Source of the DNA: Siphonodentalium dalli
Lineage: Eukaryota > Mollusca > Scaphopoda > Gadilida > Siphonodentaliidae
Assembly: GCA_032622095.1 (NCBI GenBank)
Contig: CP136063.1
Location: 274,903,426-274,967,425, forward strand
Direction of reading: 5' to 3'
Length of the DNA stretch: 64,000 nucleotides
Part shown: piece after piece, positions 29,069 through 41,649 of the stretch
Layout: each line of letters starts with the position of its first letter
How positions within the stretch are numbered: position 1 is the first letter of the stretch
Program-made: the position numbers and the translations under genes
Notes under the pieces: model-generated
Told to the model about the DNA's origin: nothing
What the model saw: the letters and a program-made list of their open reading frames with translations, nothing else
The model's database searches: none

Positions 29069-30385
29069 AATGGGCCAGAATATCCACATACTATGATCCT
29101 CTCAGTTCCGTTTCAACGTTCTGTCCATTTCAGTTAAAAAACATGGACAGAATCCAATAAGAAATTTTCGGCAAAATCCATACTGCACCCATTAAATGAA
29201 CTTTCATGTCTCTTAAGGTTCTGGGACAACCAGAATATAACATTTAGTTAACTAAGTATCATTTTTAATAACCAAGTGAGTCACAATCTGCTACCTTTTC
29301 GGAACAGCAGTGAATAATGTTCGGAATATATTTTACCAAATTTTGTTGCCATTTTGCAAACCATCTTGAACAATATTTTCTAAAACACCCCAGTATGACA
29401 CAGTTAGCACATATCAAAATAGTAAACACTGCTGATACAAAAGAAATTTCCATTTTACTTTTAAAAATGTTTCAAACCTTAACAGTGATTTTTTGCCGAT
29501 TTTGATGCAAAGTTTGTGACACAAACATTTTAATAATTCTGGTGATTTTAGTGGATTCAATGGTCACAATTAACCAAGGTGCATCAGCAATGTTGGTTTT
29601 CAATGTATATAAGACAGAATAGTCAATTGTGTGCACCAACAACAACTTATAAGCAGTTGCATGGCACACTGGGATAATATTGAAATATTTCCATATTTTG
29701 GCTGCCATTTTGGCTGCCATTTTGATCGAAAGTGACGATTTTTGTAGCATTGAATTTGAATATCCATAAAAGGTAGAACGCATTACTTGCATTGCACAGT
29801 TCTTCCAATTTCCTGATGAAATATGACTAGAATCTCAATGGTGATATTTTGTGATATGTTATACCGCGTTCTGTAATATCGAATTTTTGAGCGATCGGAA
29901 AGGGATGGGAGCCCACGAATGGCATATTTCTTCGCTCCAATGTTCAGTTAAGATGTTAAATACAAAATAAAGTCAAAATTCTCAACATGTTCCAAACAGT
30001 AGAAACTTATCTTAAAGCTATTAGTAAAAAACGTTAACATTTGCACTTCCGGTCGCCATTTTGGCGGCCATTTATGACGGGGTGTTTCAATTTTGGATAT
30101 CAACGGTGGGGTTAGCTTCACAGAAATGTATACCAGTGTATACATATATCAAGATTTTCTCAGTATATTGGCGTAGAACTGATTTAACGTAAATGGCAGC
30201 CGTCTTGGACGCCATCTTGAATTACAAAAATTGCTCAAAGCGGATTTTAGCGGATTTTGGATATGTTATAGAGGATATATTTCGCTTCAAAATGGTATAC
30301 GAACCAATTTAGTCCAAATTTATTCTAGGTCAAACCTTTATTCGACCAGACTATATGTATATAACTGTGTTATTCGGGGTATATA
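29069..30385 (-). repeat. Right inverted arm of the foldback element
   Basis: Inverted copy of 23925-25260, recognisable from CTGGCCCATT at the inner end to TCTGGTCGAATAAAGG at the outer end (minus strand). Confidence 0.75.
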
Positions 30386-33300
30386 CATGTATAAAGTTAG
30401 TTTTGTTTGTGGATATCAGAAAGTCGTCTTTTATTTCCGAATTCCATTTTGTACATGAGTTTGGCACCCGGTTCTCTATTGACATGATTCTATGAAAGAG
30501 TTGACCGCCTTTATGATCCCTTAATAACGGGCCCAAATTTTTGGGTAAGAACGGAGAGGGTAATCGTCGGAGGGGCTGATTTCGAGAGTTTGAAAGGCTA
30601 TATATTTGGTGTTTTAGGCTAGCCATAGTAATGAAGTTAGTAGAAATATTGAATGTAGCCTTAAGGGAGGTGGGGTTTGAAATTCCCCATTGGCTTGGAA
30701 CATATCGTTTACAAAATATATGTCTGCATTTCTCCGCGAATTAAAGTTAATTGGGTTTCCTTCCATTCTAATGTTAGAATCATTCCATATGGTCGCTGAC
30801 ATGATATTACCATTTTTATCATCTATGCTTATGAATTTGCACCAAGAGCTGAGAACATCCCTCCAAAATGGGTTAGAAATTTTTTAAGTTTGTTTTGACA
30901 GGAACTTAGCATCATATGTTAGGTACAAGGGGTCATAGATAATGGGGTTGTCTTGTAGGAGAGGGGCCCATTTTGATTGTTTACATATTAGACGTCTCAG
31001 CCATGTGATTTTCATTGCGGCTTTAAAATGTTCCAAGTTGACCATGTTCAGTCCTCCCAGGGAGTAATCAAGACATAACTGCTTCTTTTGTACTCTGTCT
31101 CGTTTCGAGTTCCAGATAAAATGGAATAAGATTGTGTTTAACTTCTTAACGAACGCATCGTCTGGATTGGGAAGAGACATGAATATGTGGGTTAGCTTTG
31201 GAAGAATAAGTGTCTTAATGACAGTTATTCTTCCAATTGGGGTTAATAGCCTGTGGCTCCATATATTGGTTAGTCGTTCTATTTCGTCCAATTTACCGGA
31301 GTAGTTTGACAATCAGTTTTTGAAGATCATTGTCGAAATTAATGCCCAGAAAGTTAAAGATTTTTGAGTAGGATAATTTTAAATCTTGGCACATGGTTGA
31401 CTCATAGTTTGTTCTTGATCCTATACATGCCGCCTGACATTTCTCCGGGTTAATAAGCAGTCCCGAAACATATATTGAGTATTGAGTAGGCCTCACGTAT
31501 GCTACTTTAATTGCCATCAAGTATGAACGTTGTGTCGTCTGCTGATTGTGATATTTTATACTCTGAACCACCGAGGACTATTCCTTTAATTTTGTCATTC
31601 TGTCTTACCAAAAATGCTAACACCTCAGCGCAGAGGTGAAAAATATACGGGGATATGGGACCACCCTGTCGAGAGCCACGCCCTAATTTAAAACTTTGTG
31701 ATATGTGACCGTTAATCAGTATAGACGAACTAGCGTCTTCATATAGAATGGCCACCCATTTTTTTATGGAATCGCCAAATTCGAAAAAATTGAGGCATTT
31801 ATATATGAACGACCATGACACTGAGTCAAATGCTTTTTTGAAGTCTACTAGGATTAGGACTCCAGGCTTATCGTGAGCTTTCGCTTGATTCATTATGTCA
31901 TATATGAGCCTTGTATTATCTCCAATGTACCGGTCAGCAAGAAAACCTGTTTGATCAGAATTAATTATATACGGGAGGACGCGTTTAAGCCTATATGTGA
32001 TACACGATGAGGCGAGTTTATAAGTTGTGTTCAAAAGAGAGATGGGACGCCAGTTTTTCAATAATTGGCGGGTTTGTCCTTCTCTTGAATAAGTGTTATA
32101 ATACCCTGTTTTTGTGTGATCGACAATTCTCTGACTGAAACTGGTTCGTTAAGTGAGTCTGTCACAAAGGGCCCCAGAACAGACAAGATAAATTTGAAGA
32201 ATTCATATGTGTAACCAGATGGTCCCGGGCATTTACAGTTTTTCGATTGTTTTAATGCATGTGTCAATTCTTGTAAAATTAGCGGACCCTCAATGCTCGA
32301 TGCTAGAGATGGGGTAAGCTTGGGAGTTTCAGAATTTGTTAACATTTGGTTTAGATCTTGATCAGAAGTATATTTATGTGAATAAAGAGTTTGATAGAAA
32401 TTTCGAGCTTGTGGGTTTTTCTACTTCCTCGACTATTCGTTCGGGACCTAATCATAGCACCACGGTTGCTCTCTCGTCGTATTTTTTCTAATTCCGATTC
32501 AGTTTTTTCCATGTCTTCCATGAGCTTCTGCTTACATTCGAGAATTTGTGATGGATTGTCCAGATCAAATAATATTCTGTTTTTCTTTTCATAGAGGAGT
32601 TGTTCTCATTTAAGATGTTGTCGTTTACGGTTCGCACAGAACATCATAGTTTCTCCCCTGATGTCTAACAAAATGGCATCTAAAAGAAGTCTCTTATTGA
32701 TATTACATGAAACTTTACGTTCACCTTCATCTTCTACATATGAGTAGCCATAGCGCACTTTATTGTCTTCTATGATCCTTTTAACTAAGTCGCAATATTC
32801 CTTGCTATGTACAATAGAGTTATTGAACTTCCAATCCCATGGCCAGTTTTCATGTTGCTAACTGTTATTTGATAGGAGATAATTGAGTGCTCGGATTTAT
32901 ATCCCGGTATTATCGCGGGTCCCGTGTCTGATAAATTGAGGAGTTCCGAGGAAACTAAGAAATAGTCCAGCCGAACCATCGGGGACTTTCTTCTCCATGT
33001 GAATCGGGTTTCATTGGCATTGTAGATTCTCCAAATGTCGATTAGTTCGAGGCTGTCGATAAGATTCTGATTTTGAACGAGATTCCAATCGCCGCACATT
33101 ATAATCCGGGTATTCGCGATTTTGTCGACTATTTTTTTCAAGTTAGAGTAGAAGTCAGGGTTATCCTCGTTTTGGCCATACAGATTGACTAGACTTAATC
33201 TAAGAGTTTCGATAGTGATATCCAGTATAAAGAAATTTCCACTTGGATCTCGCTGGATCTGATGCAGTTTGAAGTCAAAATTAATTTGGAATAAAATTGC

Positions 33301-33480
33301 TACTCCTCTCGATTGAGACGTAAAGGGAGCCATGATAGTTTTGTATCCCCATTTAGCTTCTATGCATCTTTCCATTGGTATTGTGAAGTGCGTGTCTTGG
33401 AGACAGTATATTGAACCAACTAATGAACGTAAATGTCGGAACACATCGCGACGTTTTTCTGATAAAAATGAAAGTTAACC
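30351..33480 (-). pseudogene. Tx1/L1-like LINE (endonuclease and reverse transcriptase), decayed
   Basis: ORF2-type protein in several frames. Endonuclease at 33444-32785 (SLVNLYGQNED, MCGDWN, RLDYFLVS; the final SDH is SEH). Linker 32345-32058 (CKCPGPSGYTYEFFK). RT at 32061-31507 with DFKKAFDSVSW, RGSRQGGPISPYIF and SADDTTF in place of the usual YADD. The thumb and tail at 31312-30884 (LTPIGRITVIKTLILPKLTH, GGLNMVNLEHFKAAMKITWL) and 30802-30351 (IWNDSNIR, KWNSEI) are typical of the L1/Tx1 branch. The endonuclease N-terminus is missing or decayed, so it is 5'-truncated. Many indels make it inactive. Confidence 0.85.
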
Positions 33481-34206
33481 TCAAACCAGACAAGATGCGA
33501 GTTTATGTAAACAAACTCCCAATTCCACTTATATAAGCAAACATTATGACTGACGAGATCAATAAAGTTATTAGATGCTAATATAATTCAACCCACTGAC
33601 CATTCAAGTTGGGGATTTCCTGTTTGCCTCATCCGTAAGCCCTCTCTCAATCCTAATGCCACCCCACATTATCGATTAGTTATTTATCTAAAGAAAACCA
33701 GCAATATTGCCATACCGTTAACATGATCTATGCCACATTTCACAGAAATTTCTAGCAATCTACAAGGTTCTACCATTTTCAGTATATTTGATTGATCAGA
33801 TGCATATCACGCTATCGGAATAGAAACGGAACATATTCCTATCATTACAATGAATACCTAAGACGCATTATTCTTTTACCAACATATGTCGATGGGCTAT
33901 ATAATGAGCAGTGGATATTTTTTTTAAATTAAAGGAATACGGTCCTGAAAAAACAATAATATTTTCTTTTAATATACCGATAATATATATATAAAATGTC
34001 CATTGGGCGCATATAATCTAACATTCGGCCGCCAATCGTTATTTTTATAACGATTAAAAAAAATTCCGAAGTCACAAGTGAAGTTAGCTGAAGATTTTGT
34101 TGTAGACGAAGTCACGTGATCATCGGCCCCATCACGTGATTGGCACATGTATACAGAATCATAGCATGTGATCGATCACGTGGTAACTCATTGACAACGC
34201 ATAGAT
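33481..34206. other. Non-coding stretch
   Basis: AT-rich with no domain or repeat that I can define. Two short ATCACGTG-type boxes occur near 34113-34180. Confidence 0.35.
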
Positions 34207-36193
34207 ACACTGTAAAAATAGGTGTTTAGGATCTCAACACAATCTTAAACGCAATACCGTTACAGTTTTCACACGCGTCAACGCATTTATTTTCTAAATG
34301 GAATGTTTATTATCTAAACGTCACGTTTTTAATGAATAAATGTCAAATATGTTTAGAAAATAAATTAATGTGTTTAAGTAATAAACACATAGTGTTAACA
34401 TGGCGTTTAGTTTCTAAACATAGTGATGTGTTTATTACCTAAACACCACGTTTGTGTCATTAAACACATATAATGTTTTGGAAATAAACGCATTATAATA
34501 ACATGCCATTTAGGTTATAAACATAATAATGTATTTAGCTGATGTGTTGATGTGTTTAGGTTAAAAACACATCCGGGCGTTTATGGGGTTGTTCCACATT
34601 ACACACACATGGACACGTTTATAAGACGAAATATGTTTATAAAATAGAATGTGTTTATTCAAGTAGCATATTTAACAGTAACAGGATAGTCAAATTTACA
34701 TATGTGTAACAGCTACAGACAAAACATAATTAAAATCATACATTCTCACAGTTCAATAGTTATATACATATTTTCAGGCTGATTTTGATATTAGGTCTAA
34801 CAAAAATAGTGGTGTTTCCGCTAACAGACGGGGAAAAAATTAGGGGCGGGCGTAAATAAAATTGTTTTTTTTTTTAAACATTCATATATGGATTATATTC
34901 ATCTGTTTTTCCAAGGGACTTGTAATAAACATAGGGTGCTAAATAAGCACTGTAATGGTGGGATTTTAACACAAATGAGCCTAACTACATGTACCTTTAT
35001 TCGGGTCCAGAGAATATAATCAGAGATGATAAAGGAAATTTTAATTAGGTTTTTGCATGTATTAAGTTTTTCACGGGGTCAATACAATAGATGGGGCGGA
35101 CGTCCGGAAATATCACTATTGTTTGGCCTAAGCAGTAATGCATTGGGAAAATTTATACATTTCTCAGGATTCCGGAGACCTTAAAGGGGTAATGTATACT
35201 AAATCCGGTCATTTATTGTACTGTACAGTGCATAAAGAGTGTGCGATAAGCAAAACACTCAACAATGTGGAGACCCCACTATGAAATATTTGGTTAAAAT
35301 TGAAGCCAGATTATTTAAAACATACCGATATAGATGGGTTCTAATTTCCAACATGTTATGTTTTCAAATAAGATCCAGAAACAGTCCGATATAATGAGTC
35401 TAAAAGAGGAATAAACTATGTTTTGCTATACAGTTCCTTCGACGAATTAAATCCGAGAATTTTGTTCCTTTTTAGAATAATACATGTGTGTGACCTCGAC
35501 TCACTATGTATAGTCTCGGAGTATAGTCCCCAAATTTCACAATCACAACACTTTTGTGAGTACCAAATTCACATATATTTTTGGGGGTAGAGAAATCTCG
35601 TGTAGTTACTGCATGCGGACCTTGAGGAAGCCGCACATGTATTTCCGTCCTGTTATCAAACAGTAACGCCCAGACGCACAGAATGATACTGACGCAACGA
35701 ACGCACAGCGAAATACTTTTCCAGATAGCATTTTAGCTAAACATTCGTATTAGTTCTTGCTTCCAGTGGTCCAGTACAGCTTTTGCATTTATTAATATCC
35801 ATATATATGTACATCCGTTGACATTCAGCGTTTATCGTCACATTTCATACAACCATGCACAGCTTATGTGTAATTTTTCTGTAAAATTCCCGATCACTTC
35901 CGAGTCATGCATGGGAGAGCGGTCACAACACGTTTGATTTTTGCACCATTCCGAAGTGTCCTGTCGATAGCTTTTGATATTCTTTCTGGTTCGATCGAAC
36001 TTATATCTGGAAAAGAGATATAAATAATTGTTAATAAAATTGAAATACTGTGTATATATGCGCACATGCGTGTATCGATGCCGACGAAGAGTGATAAGGA
36101 ATTACTGAACACATGCACTCGTTATAGTGATTATGGACAAATAAAACGTGTATCCTCAAATAAAGTCATCGATGACCACCTGTGTCTTACTTC

Positions 36194-36549
36194 ATTACTT
36201 TCATAGCCGTACGGGCGCCCGAAATTTTAGGTAGATATTTTTGCCCGAATTTGTGTACATGATGGTTGTAACGCAGCTTTTGTAGTATAATTATACATCT
36301 TGTATATACATAGAAATATAACACATTACATTCAAATTAATCTTAAATTTGAATAATTTGGGCATAAATGTGAAAAAATATTGCCACGATTTCCCCCTGA
36401 AATACCATTCTGAATTTGCCAGAAAATTGTCCGAATTTTACAGACAATATCTCCAATTTGCCCGAACATTGTCCGAATTTGTAGCTTTCAACACATTTGT
36501 GGGGGCTGCAGTCCCCACAGCCCATGGTCCGTACGGCTATGATTACTTT
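36194..36549. mobile_element. hAT-type MITE with 8-bp target duplication
   Basis: A 340-bp body (36202-36541) has CATAGCCGTACGG as inverted ends and is flanked by ATTACTTT on both sides (36194-36201 and 36542-36549). The inner sequence has repeated CCCGAATTT-like boxes and no coding capacity. An 8-bp duplication is characteristic of hAT elements (and a few others). Confidence 0.8.
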
Positions 36550-37455
36550 ACTTATATAAAGTACATAGTATATATCGGTACTCGGTTAGTTGAACGTATA
36601 CAGAGTGTCGCAATATTGTAAAATTATAAAATGTTGAAATTAAATTGATAACAACAGAACGTACCTCATATCCGTGTTTTGCATCTGTGGTAATTCTGTG
36701 GTAGTTCTTCATACTATAGACCTGTGAATTTGTGATGGCCTGCTGTGGCTATAAAACTCTGAATAAACCACATCTGTTAATCATATACAACCCGTGGTTA
36801 GATGCCTGGACATATTACATAATGTATTCACGCTGGTATCATTAGCAATATATGTCTATCAAATTACACAAGGACTGACCGTGCCATTGAGATCAAATTC
36901 AATTGATGTATAATATAACTTAAGCAGCGCTACTTGCTATATCTAAGTACATATGTGAACGTGTGATATGTTCTAACCGTCGAAGTGTTTGATATATTGT
37001 AGCTTTATGATACACATATAGACTTCTCTCATCATTATCATTGATAATAACGCTAAATTATTATATTACTTGATCCACTTTCTCTGAGTAGACTTCCTGA
37101 AGTAATGGGAATTTCTTTGCTCTTTCGAACTTTCCACACAAACGCTCTTCATTTTACTATACATTTCGGGGAGAAATAACAATGAATGGTTTAAATTTTG
37201 CATACTGTAGAATGGCTGGAGCGTAGAAGCGAAACCTTTTTTTTTCTTCTGAGACGACAATTTCGTTCACGTTAAAAAGACTTCCCGAAGCACACATTTA
37301 TATGTATCGACATATTTTGATATATTGAGGCTTGGGGTGTGTGTCGCTTTAATTAAAGTATCATATACAATGTTCTTACCAAAATTTAATGAAGCGCATC
37401 TACACAAAGCCATATATACCTATAGGTTACAACATGTTTTCATTCTTTTATCTCA

Positions 37456-37460
<5 letters not shown>

Positions 37461-37486
<26 letters not shown>
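37461..37486 (+). repeat. (TTA)n microsatellite
   Basis: About eight and a half TTA units in a row. Confidence 0.95.
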
Positions 37487-38574
37487 TAGTATCATTTCGG
37501 ATAAAGTTACTTAGGTATTGATCTACTCAGTCATAGCCTACATGGTGATATACCCAGGTATTCAACGATATCTTCATTAATGCATGGGACGCGAACCTCT
37601 TTTTTTTAAATCGCGCCGTAAACCGACGAAATCAAGTGGGTTATATTCTGAGTAACACGATACAGGCGTTGTTGGAACTACAGCATCGCCTTTCCGTGAT
37701 ATCGCTTAAACACCAATATGGCTATTTTAATGGCCATTGAATAAACGCCTCGTTTAGGTGTAGGTTCTGTAACAGGCCGAGATTTTCCATCACTGTGGAA
37801 CATGATCAGATACGTCAGATAACTACATCCATTGATGCTAATTCCACGTATATTTAACTCATTTGAAATATCAGATGTAACGCATACACATATATGTTAT
37901 GTAGATTAGTGAACTCTGTACATATACAGGCAGACCTTAATACACATGCATGATGTACTGGATAGGGGCACTAAGTTAGTATTATAATCCACCAGCAGGC
38001 GATCTAACAACCGGTGGAAAAATAGTTACGAGTGCAATCACATGCACTGATTGCATATGTGTACGTTGTTCTTCTAAAGTCGGTGTTGAGACAATTGATA
38101 CAACCACTTGTGATTTGGACATATGGTGTAGTAACCTAAACACTTCATTAGTATACACCGGAAAATAAACACGAACGCAAAATCCATTGAAATATTAAAC
38201 AACCCGTTTAGGTTCTCAACGTATTATACACACATGGATGTCTGATAAACGCATATAACGTCAATTAGTATTTACAGTGTACGCAACGGCGGTATTTTAA
38301 GTTTGCATGTAGTCGATCGCGGCCTTTGAAGATTGTCGCGTTAGTGTGATAATGCAAAACTTCGCCGAAAACATCGCCGTTCTCGTAATTAAATGTCTTT
38401 ATCGTGTTATTATTATTATTATATGTATCGCGATGTGTTGTTACTATAAAGCCATGCCCGTATATTATTCAGTTTTGCGCGCATTTATCTATATAAACAC
38501 GTGCTCGTGTTTATATATTTTTTTTCGTTACCGGAATAGTTATATTATATATTATACTAGGAGATGACCCGACT

Positions 38575-39290
38575 TCGTCCGGGCTTTGACCTTGAATTGT
38601 CCATTTTTAATGTCAAGGTCAAGTGGGGTCACGATTTGACCAGTCCAAAACACTGCCCGGACAAAAGTACCAGACAAACGTGGCCGTCGAAATTCATCCA
38701 GTTTTACCCGATTTGACCTCGAATTGATCATTTTGAAGGTTGAGGTCAGGTCGGGTTCACGACTCGATCCGTCTAATACACTCAGTGGACAAAAGTAACC
38801 CCACGTATCAAATTTCGTCGAAATCCCATCAAAATTGGCGATTTGACCTTGAATTTACCCGATTTCAAGGTCAAGGTCACGTCGCACGGGCAAATGAAAA
38901 TGCCTATGAGACTCCCCATACGAAAGTACACCCACATACCAAGTTTCATCAAAATCCCGTAATATTCGGGCGTTTGACATTGAAATGACCCAATTGCAAG
39001 GTCAATGTCACGTCGCACGGGCAAATTAATAGGCCTATGGCACTGCCCGGCCGAAAATACCCCCACATACCCAGTTTCATCGAAATCCCGTGATATTCGT
39101 GCGTTTGACCTTGAAATGACCCAATTTCAAGGTCAATGTCACGTCGCACGGACAAATTAATATGCCTATGTCACTCCCCGGCCGAAAATACCCCCACATA
39201 CCAAGTTTCATCGAAATAGACTCGGCTCGGCTCACACACAAAGACACACAGACACACTGACACACAGACAGATCTTCCAAAATATATAAT
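38575..39290 (+). repeat. 130-bp tandem repeat, five units, with an ACACAG tail
   Basis: Each unit has a TTTGACCTTGAA box, a facing TTCAAGGTCA box, CACGTCGCACGGGCAAAT and ACCAAGTTTCATCGAAATC. Boxes fall near 38587, 38716, 38845, 38976 and 39107 (129-131-bp steps). The run ends in an ACACAG-rich stretch and AAAATATATAATAGAT, which looks like the tail of a transposed repeat. Confidence 0.85.
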
Positions 39291-39497
39291 AGATATTCAT
39301 ATAAAGATTGCATATATATGCGAAGACTTGCAAAGTTATTAGGCAATTATCATCTCGTAAACATTCCAATTTCCAGATGCCCTTAATCGTGTGTCAATAA
39401 AGAGCGTTTAGTTTTAATTTATCGTAAAGCGGTAAAACAAAACAAAATTCGGTTTATTGCTGCCGGATTTAATCAATTATAATCAAGTCATTCATTA
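39291..39497. other. Short spacer before the LTR element
   Basis: No gene. Contains CAATAAAGAGCGTTTA (near 39396), the inverse of a motif that recurs near 47.9-48.3 kb and 59.3 kb. Confidence 0.4.
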
Positions 39498-39503
39498 CCA
39501 ATA

Positions 39504-39640
39504 TGACCAAGTCCCCACCCAAGCCAACCCAGAAACGACCAAAATGTAGTCTGACACTATTTATTTCTCGTATGAATTATAGGCTGTAAAACAAAATAAG
39601 GAAATACTATGAAATAACATGACATCAGATAATTTTGATA
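39504..39640 (-). repeat. LTR fragment (outer)
   Basis: The first 137 bases (plus strand) of the LTR, starting TGACCAAGTCCCCACCCAAG and cut in GATAATTTTGATA, where leader-like sequence follows. Confidence 0.85.
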
Positions 39641-40070
39641 ATTTTCACACTTCGGGTCTTCCATAAAAATTCAAAAAGTCCGAAAAGTCGGAATATTTCA
39701 GAAAATTTGTTTGTATTTGCAAACGGTACACAGAAACGATGCATAATCAGGAAGCTGGTGTCTTTTGAATCACGATACAGCATTTTGGGGAATTTTAGTT
39801 GTTGTCCTCGCGGGCATCCCTACAAAACTTTCTCCCGAACCAAGAACAGTTCAAACCAAGTTGGTGGCGAATTAAACGTCCGTTTTAACCACTATCCACG
39901 AATGAAATCACGGCTTCCAACAGGGTCTACAATGTTCACTCATGCGGTAATCATCTCATCTGTTCCCTGGACAGGTTTTCGGTCGTCCAAACCCGATAGA
40001 ATCAAATTTTGAGGCATTGATATTACCACCCTGAGCCTATATACGCGAAAGACACAACTAGGATCAAGTA

Positions 40071-40714
40071 TGACCAAGTCCTCACCCAAGCCAACCCAGA
40101 AACGACCAAAATGTAGTCTGACACTATTTATTTATCGTATGAATTATAGGCTGTAAAACAAAATAAGGAAATACTATGAAATAACATGACATCAGATAAT
40201 TTTGATATCAAAATAAATGAAGGCATGGAAGCCGACGCTTAGTAAATATATTTTGGAACTGGAGTTACGGCGAATATCAGAACTCCCGAAAATTATATTA
40301 AACGCGAGGAAAGCAGAAATTCGTGCCGTTTCCAAGCTAATAATAAGATTTGTAAATATCACTTTGTGTTACAATAATTAAGAACGAAATGACAAAACCC
40401 GTGACTTTATAACTGCATAAATTTGGCATAAAACATTAAAATAATTATTGTCCCGTTAATTGGCTACTAATGATATAATTTAGTTAATAAAATACTGATT
40501 ACAGTAGATATTAAATACAACGGAAATGTAATAAAATGTTACATCAGGAGGCAATGCGACCGAACTCGCCGACGGTCAGTAGAAAAGAGAACGCGGTCAG
40601 TACCAATCACCTGTGTGTGCGTGCAAGCATGACAAAGATAATAAACACAATGGTATGGTGATAGCGGTGCAAAATATGGCATGGTATATAGTTAAGCATG
40701 CACACTCTCCCACA
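40071..40714 (-). repeat. LTR (middle copy, 644 bp)
   Basis: Starts TGACCAAGTCCTC and ends ACACTCTCCCACA. The coding side carries a polypurine-like AAGCGGGGGTGTT on the minus strand directly before the LTR, as expected for a 3' LTR. Confidence 0.88.
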
Positions 40715-40965
40715 AACACCCCCGCTTAAATATTGTCGTTCCGATAATATGAGATATAATGTCAGATTAAAAATGTATTATGAAAACATAAAACAACATA
40801 CTCAAATGAAATACATCAAACAATTTCAATGATACCTGCTGGCAATTCTCTTTAAACGTCTCAGAACTGTTACTGACTCGTCGTCCGACTCGTCAGAAAT
40901 GACCTCTGGTACATTACCACTCGTCAAATCAAAATCAATTTGATCGGATCTGTACTTGTCTCCAC

Positions 40966-41649
40966 CTAATCTTGACCTACAGAGTCTAATTTCAGACCTG
41001 CGGACTGTACGAAGCTTCCAGGTTTTCCATCAACCTGTACTGTATACACCATCGAACCCTCATCAATCTTCCATACAGTATATACATCTGGATTCCATTC
41101 ATCTTGTATCTTGTGTCTACCCAAGATACCCCTTTTTCTAACATGAACTCTGTCACCTACTCTGATAAGTGGATCATTCATCTTACCATCATACCTTTCT
41201 TTTCTCCGACTCGCTGCATTCTGAATATGCACCCCCGCTTTTTGATAAGCATCACTCAACATCTTGTGCATGTTCAGAAACAATCTGATCAACATTAGCA
41301 TTATCTTCATACTTATCAACATCACCATCCAACATGAAATCAATTGGGAGTTTTGGATTCCTCCCAAACATAAGAAAATATGGACTATATCCTGTAGAAG
41401 AATTTGGTGTAACGTTGTATGCATATACTACCTCTGATAAATAGTTTGGCTATTTACTCTTCTTCTTAGGTGGTAGAGTACGTAACAGTTAATGTAATGT
41501 TCTGTTGAACCGTTCACACTGTCCATTACCCGCAGGGTGATATGGACTTGTCCTAGATTTATCAACACCATACATCTTACATAAGTGCTTGATGACACCT
41601 GCTTCAAAACACTTACCTTGGTCTGAGTGTATCCTATCTGGTACACCAA
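40966..41649 (-). pseudogene. Gypsy integrase C-terminal region, frameshifted
   Basis: Continues the pol frame after a shift in the interval 41425-41500. It includes SRRKERYDGKMNDPLIRVGD, then VHVRKRGILGRHKIQDEWNP and a final KPGSFVQSAGLKLDSV, the SH3-like domain of Ty3/Gypsy integrases. The break separates it from the catalytic core, so the integrase would not be made in one piece. Confidence 0.8.

Larger units (their letters stand above)
23925..30390. mobile_element. 6.4 kb foldback element with 1.3 kb inverted arms
   Basis: Arms at about 23925-25260 and 29069-30385 are inverted copies at moderate divergence. Outer landmark: GTCTGGTCGA followed by TAGAATAAATT and CTATAACATATCCAAAATCC; inner landmark: AACTGAGAGG and CTGGCCCATT. 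Core 25261-29068 has no transposase and holds three minisatellite blocks, an 87-bp satellite and two long palindromes. A target duplication is not clear, so the exact ends are approximate. Confidence 0.7.
34207..38282. mobile_element. Possible 4.1 kb element with short TIRs and TTTAG-rich ends
   Basis: The outer ends read TACACTGTAAAAATA (34207) and, inverted, TACACTGTAAATACTA (38282). Both ends and a spot near 37730-37760 hold many GTGTTTAG/CTAAACAC-type boxes (dense in 34207-34680). There is no transposase and no clear target duplication. The middle has only AT-rich DNA, a MITE and a (TTA)n run, so this is tentative. Confidence 0.3.
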
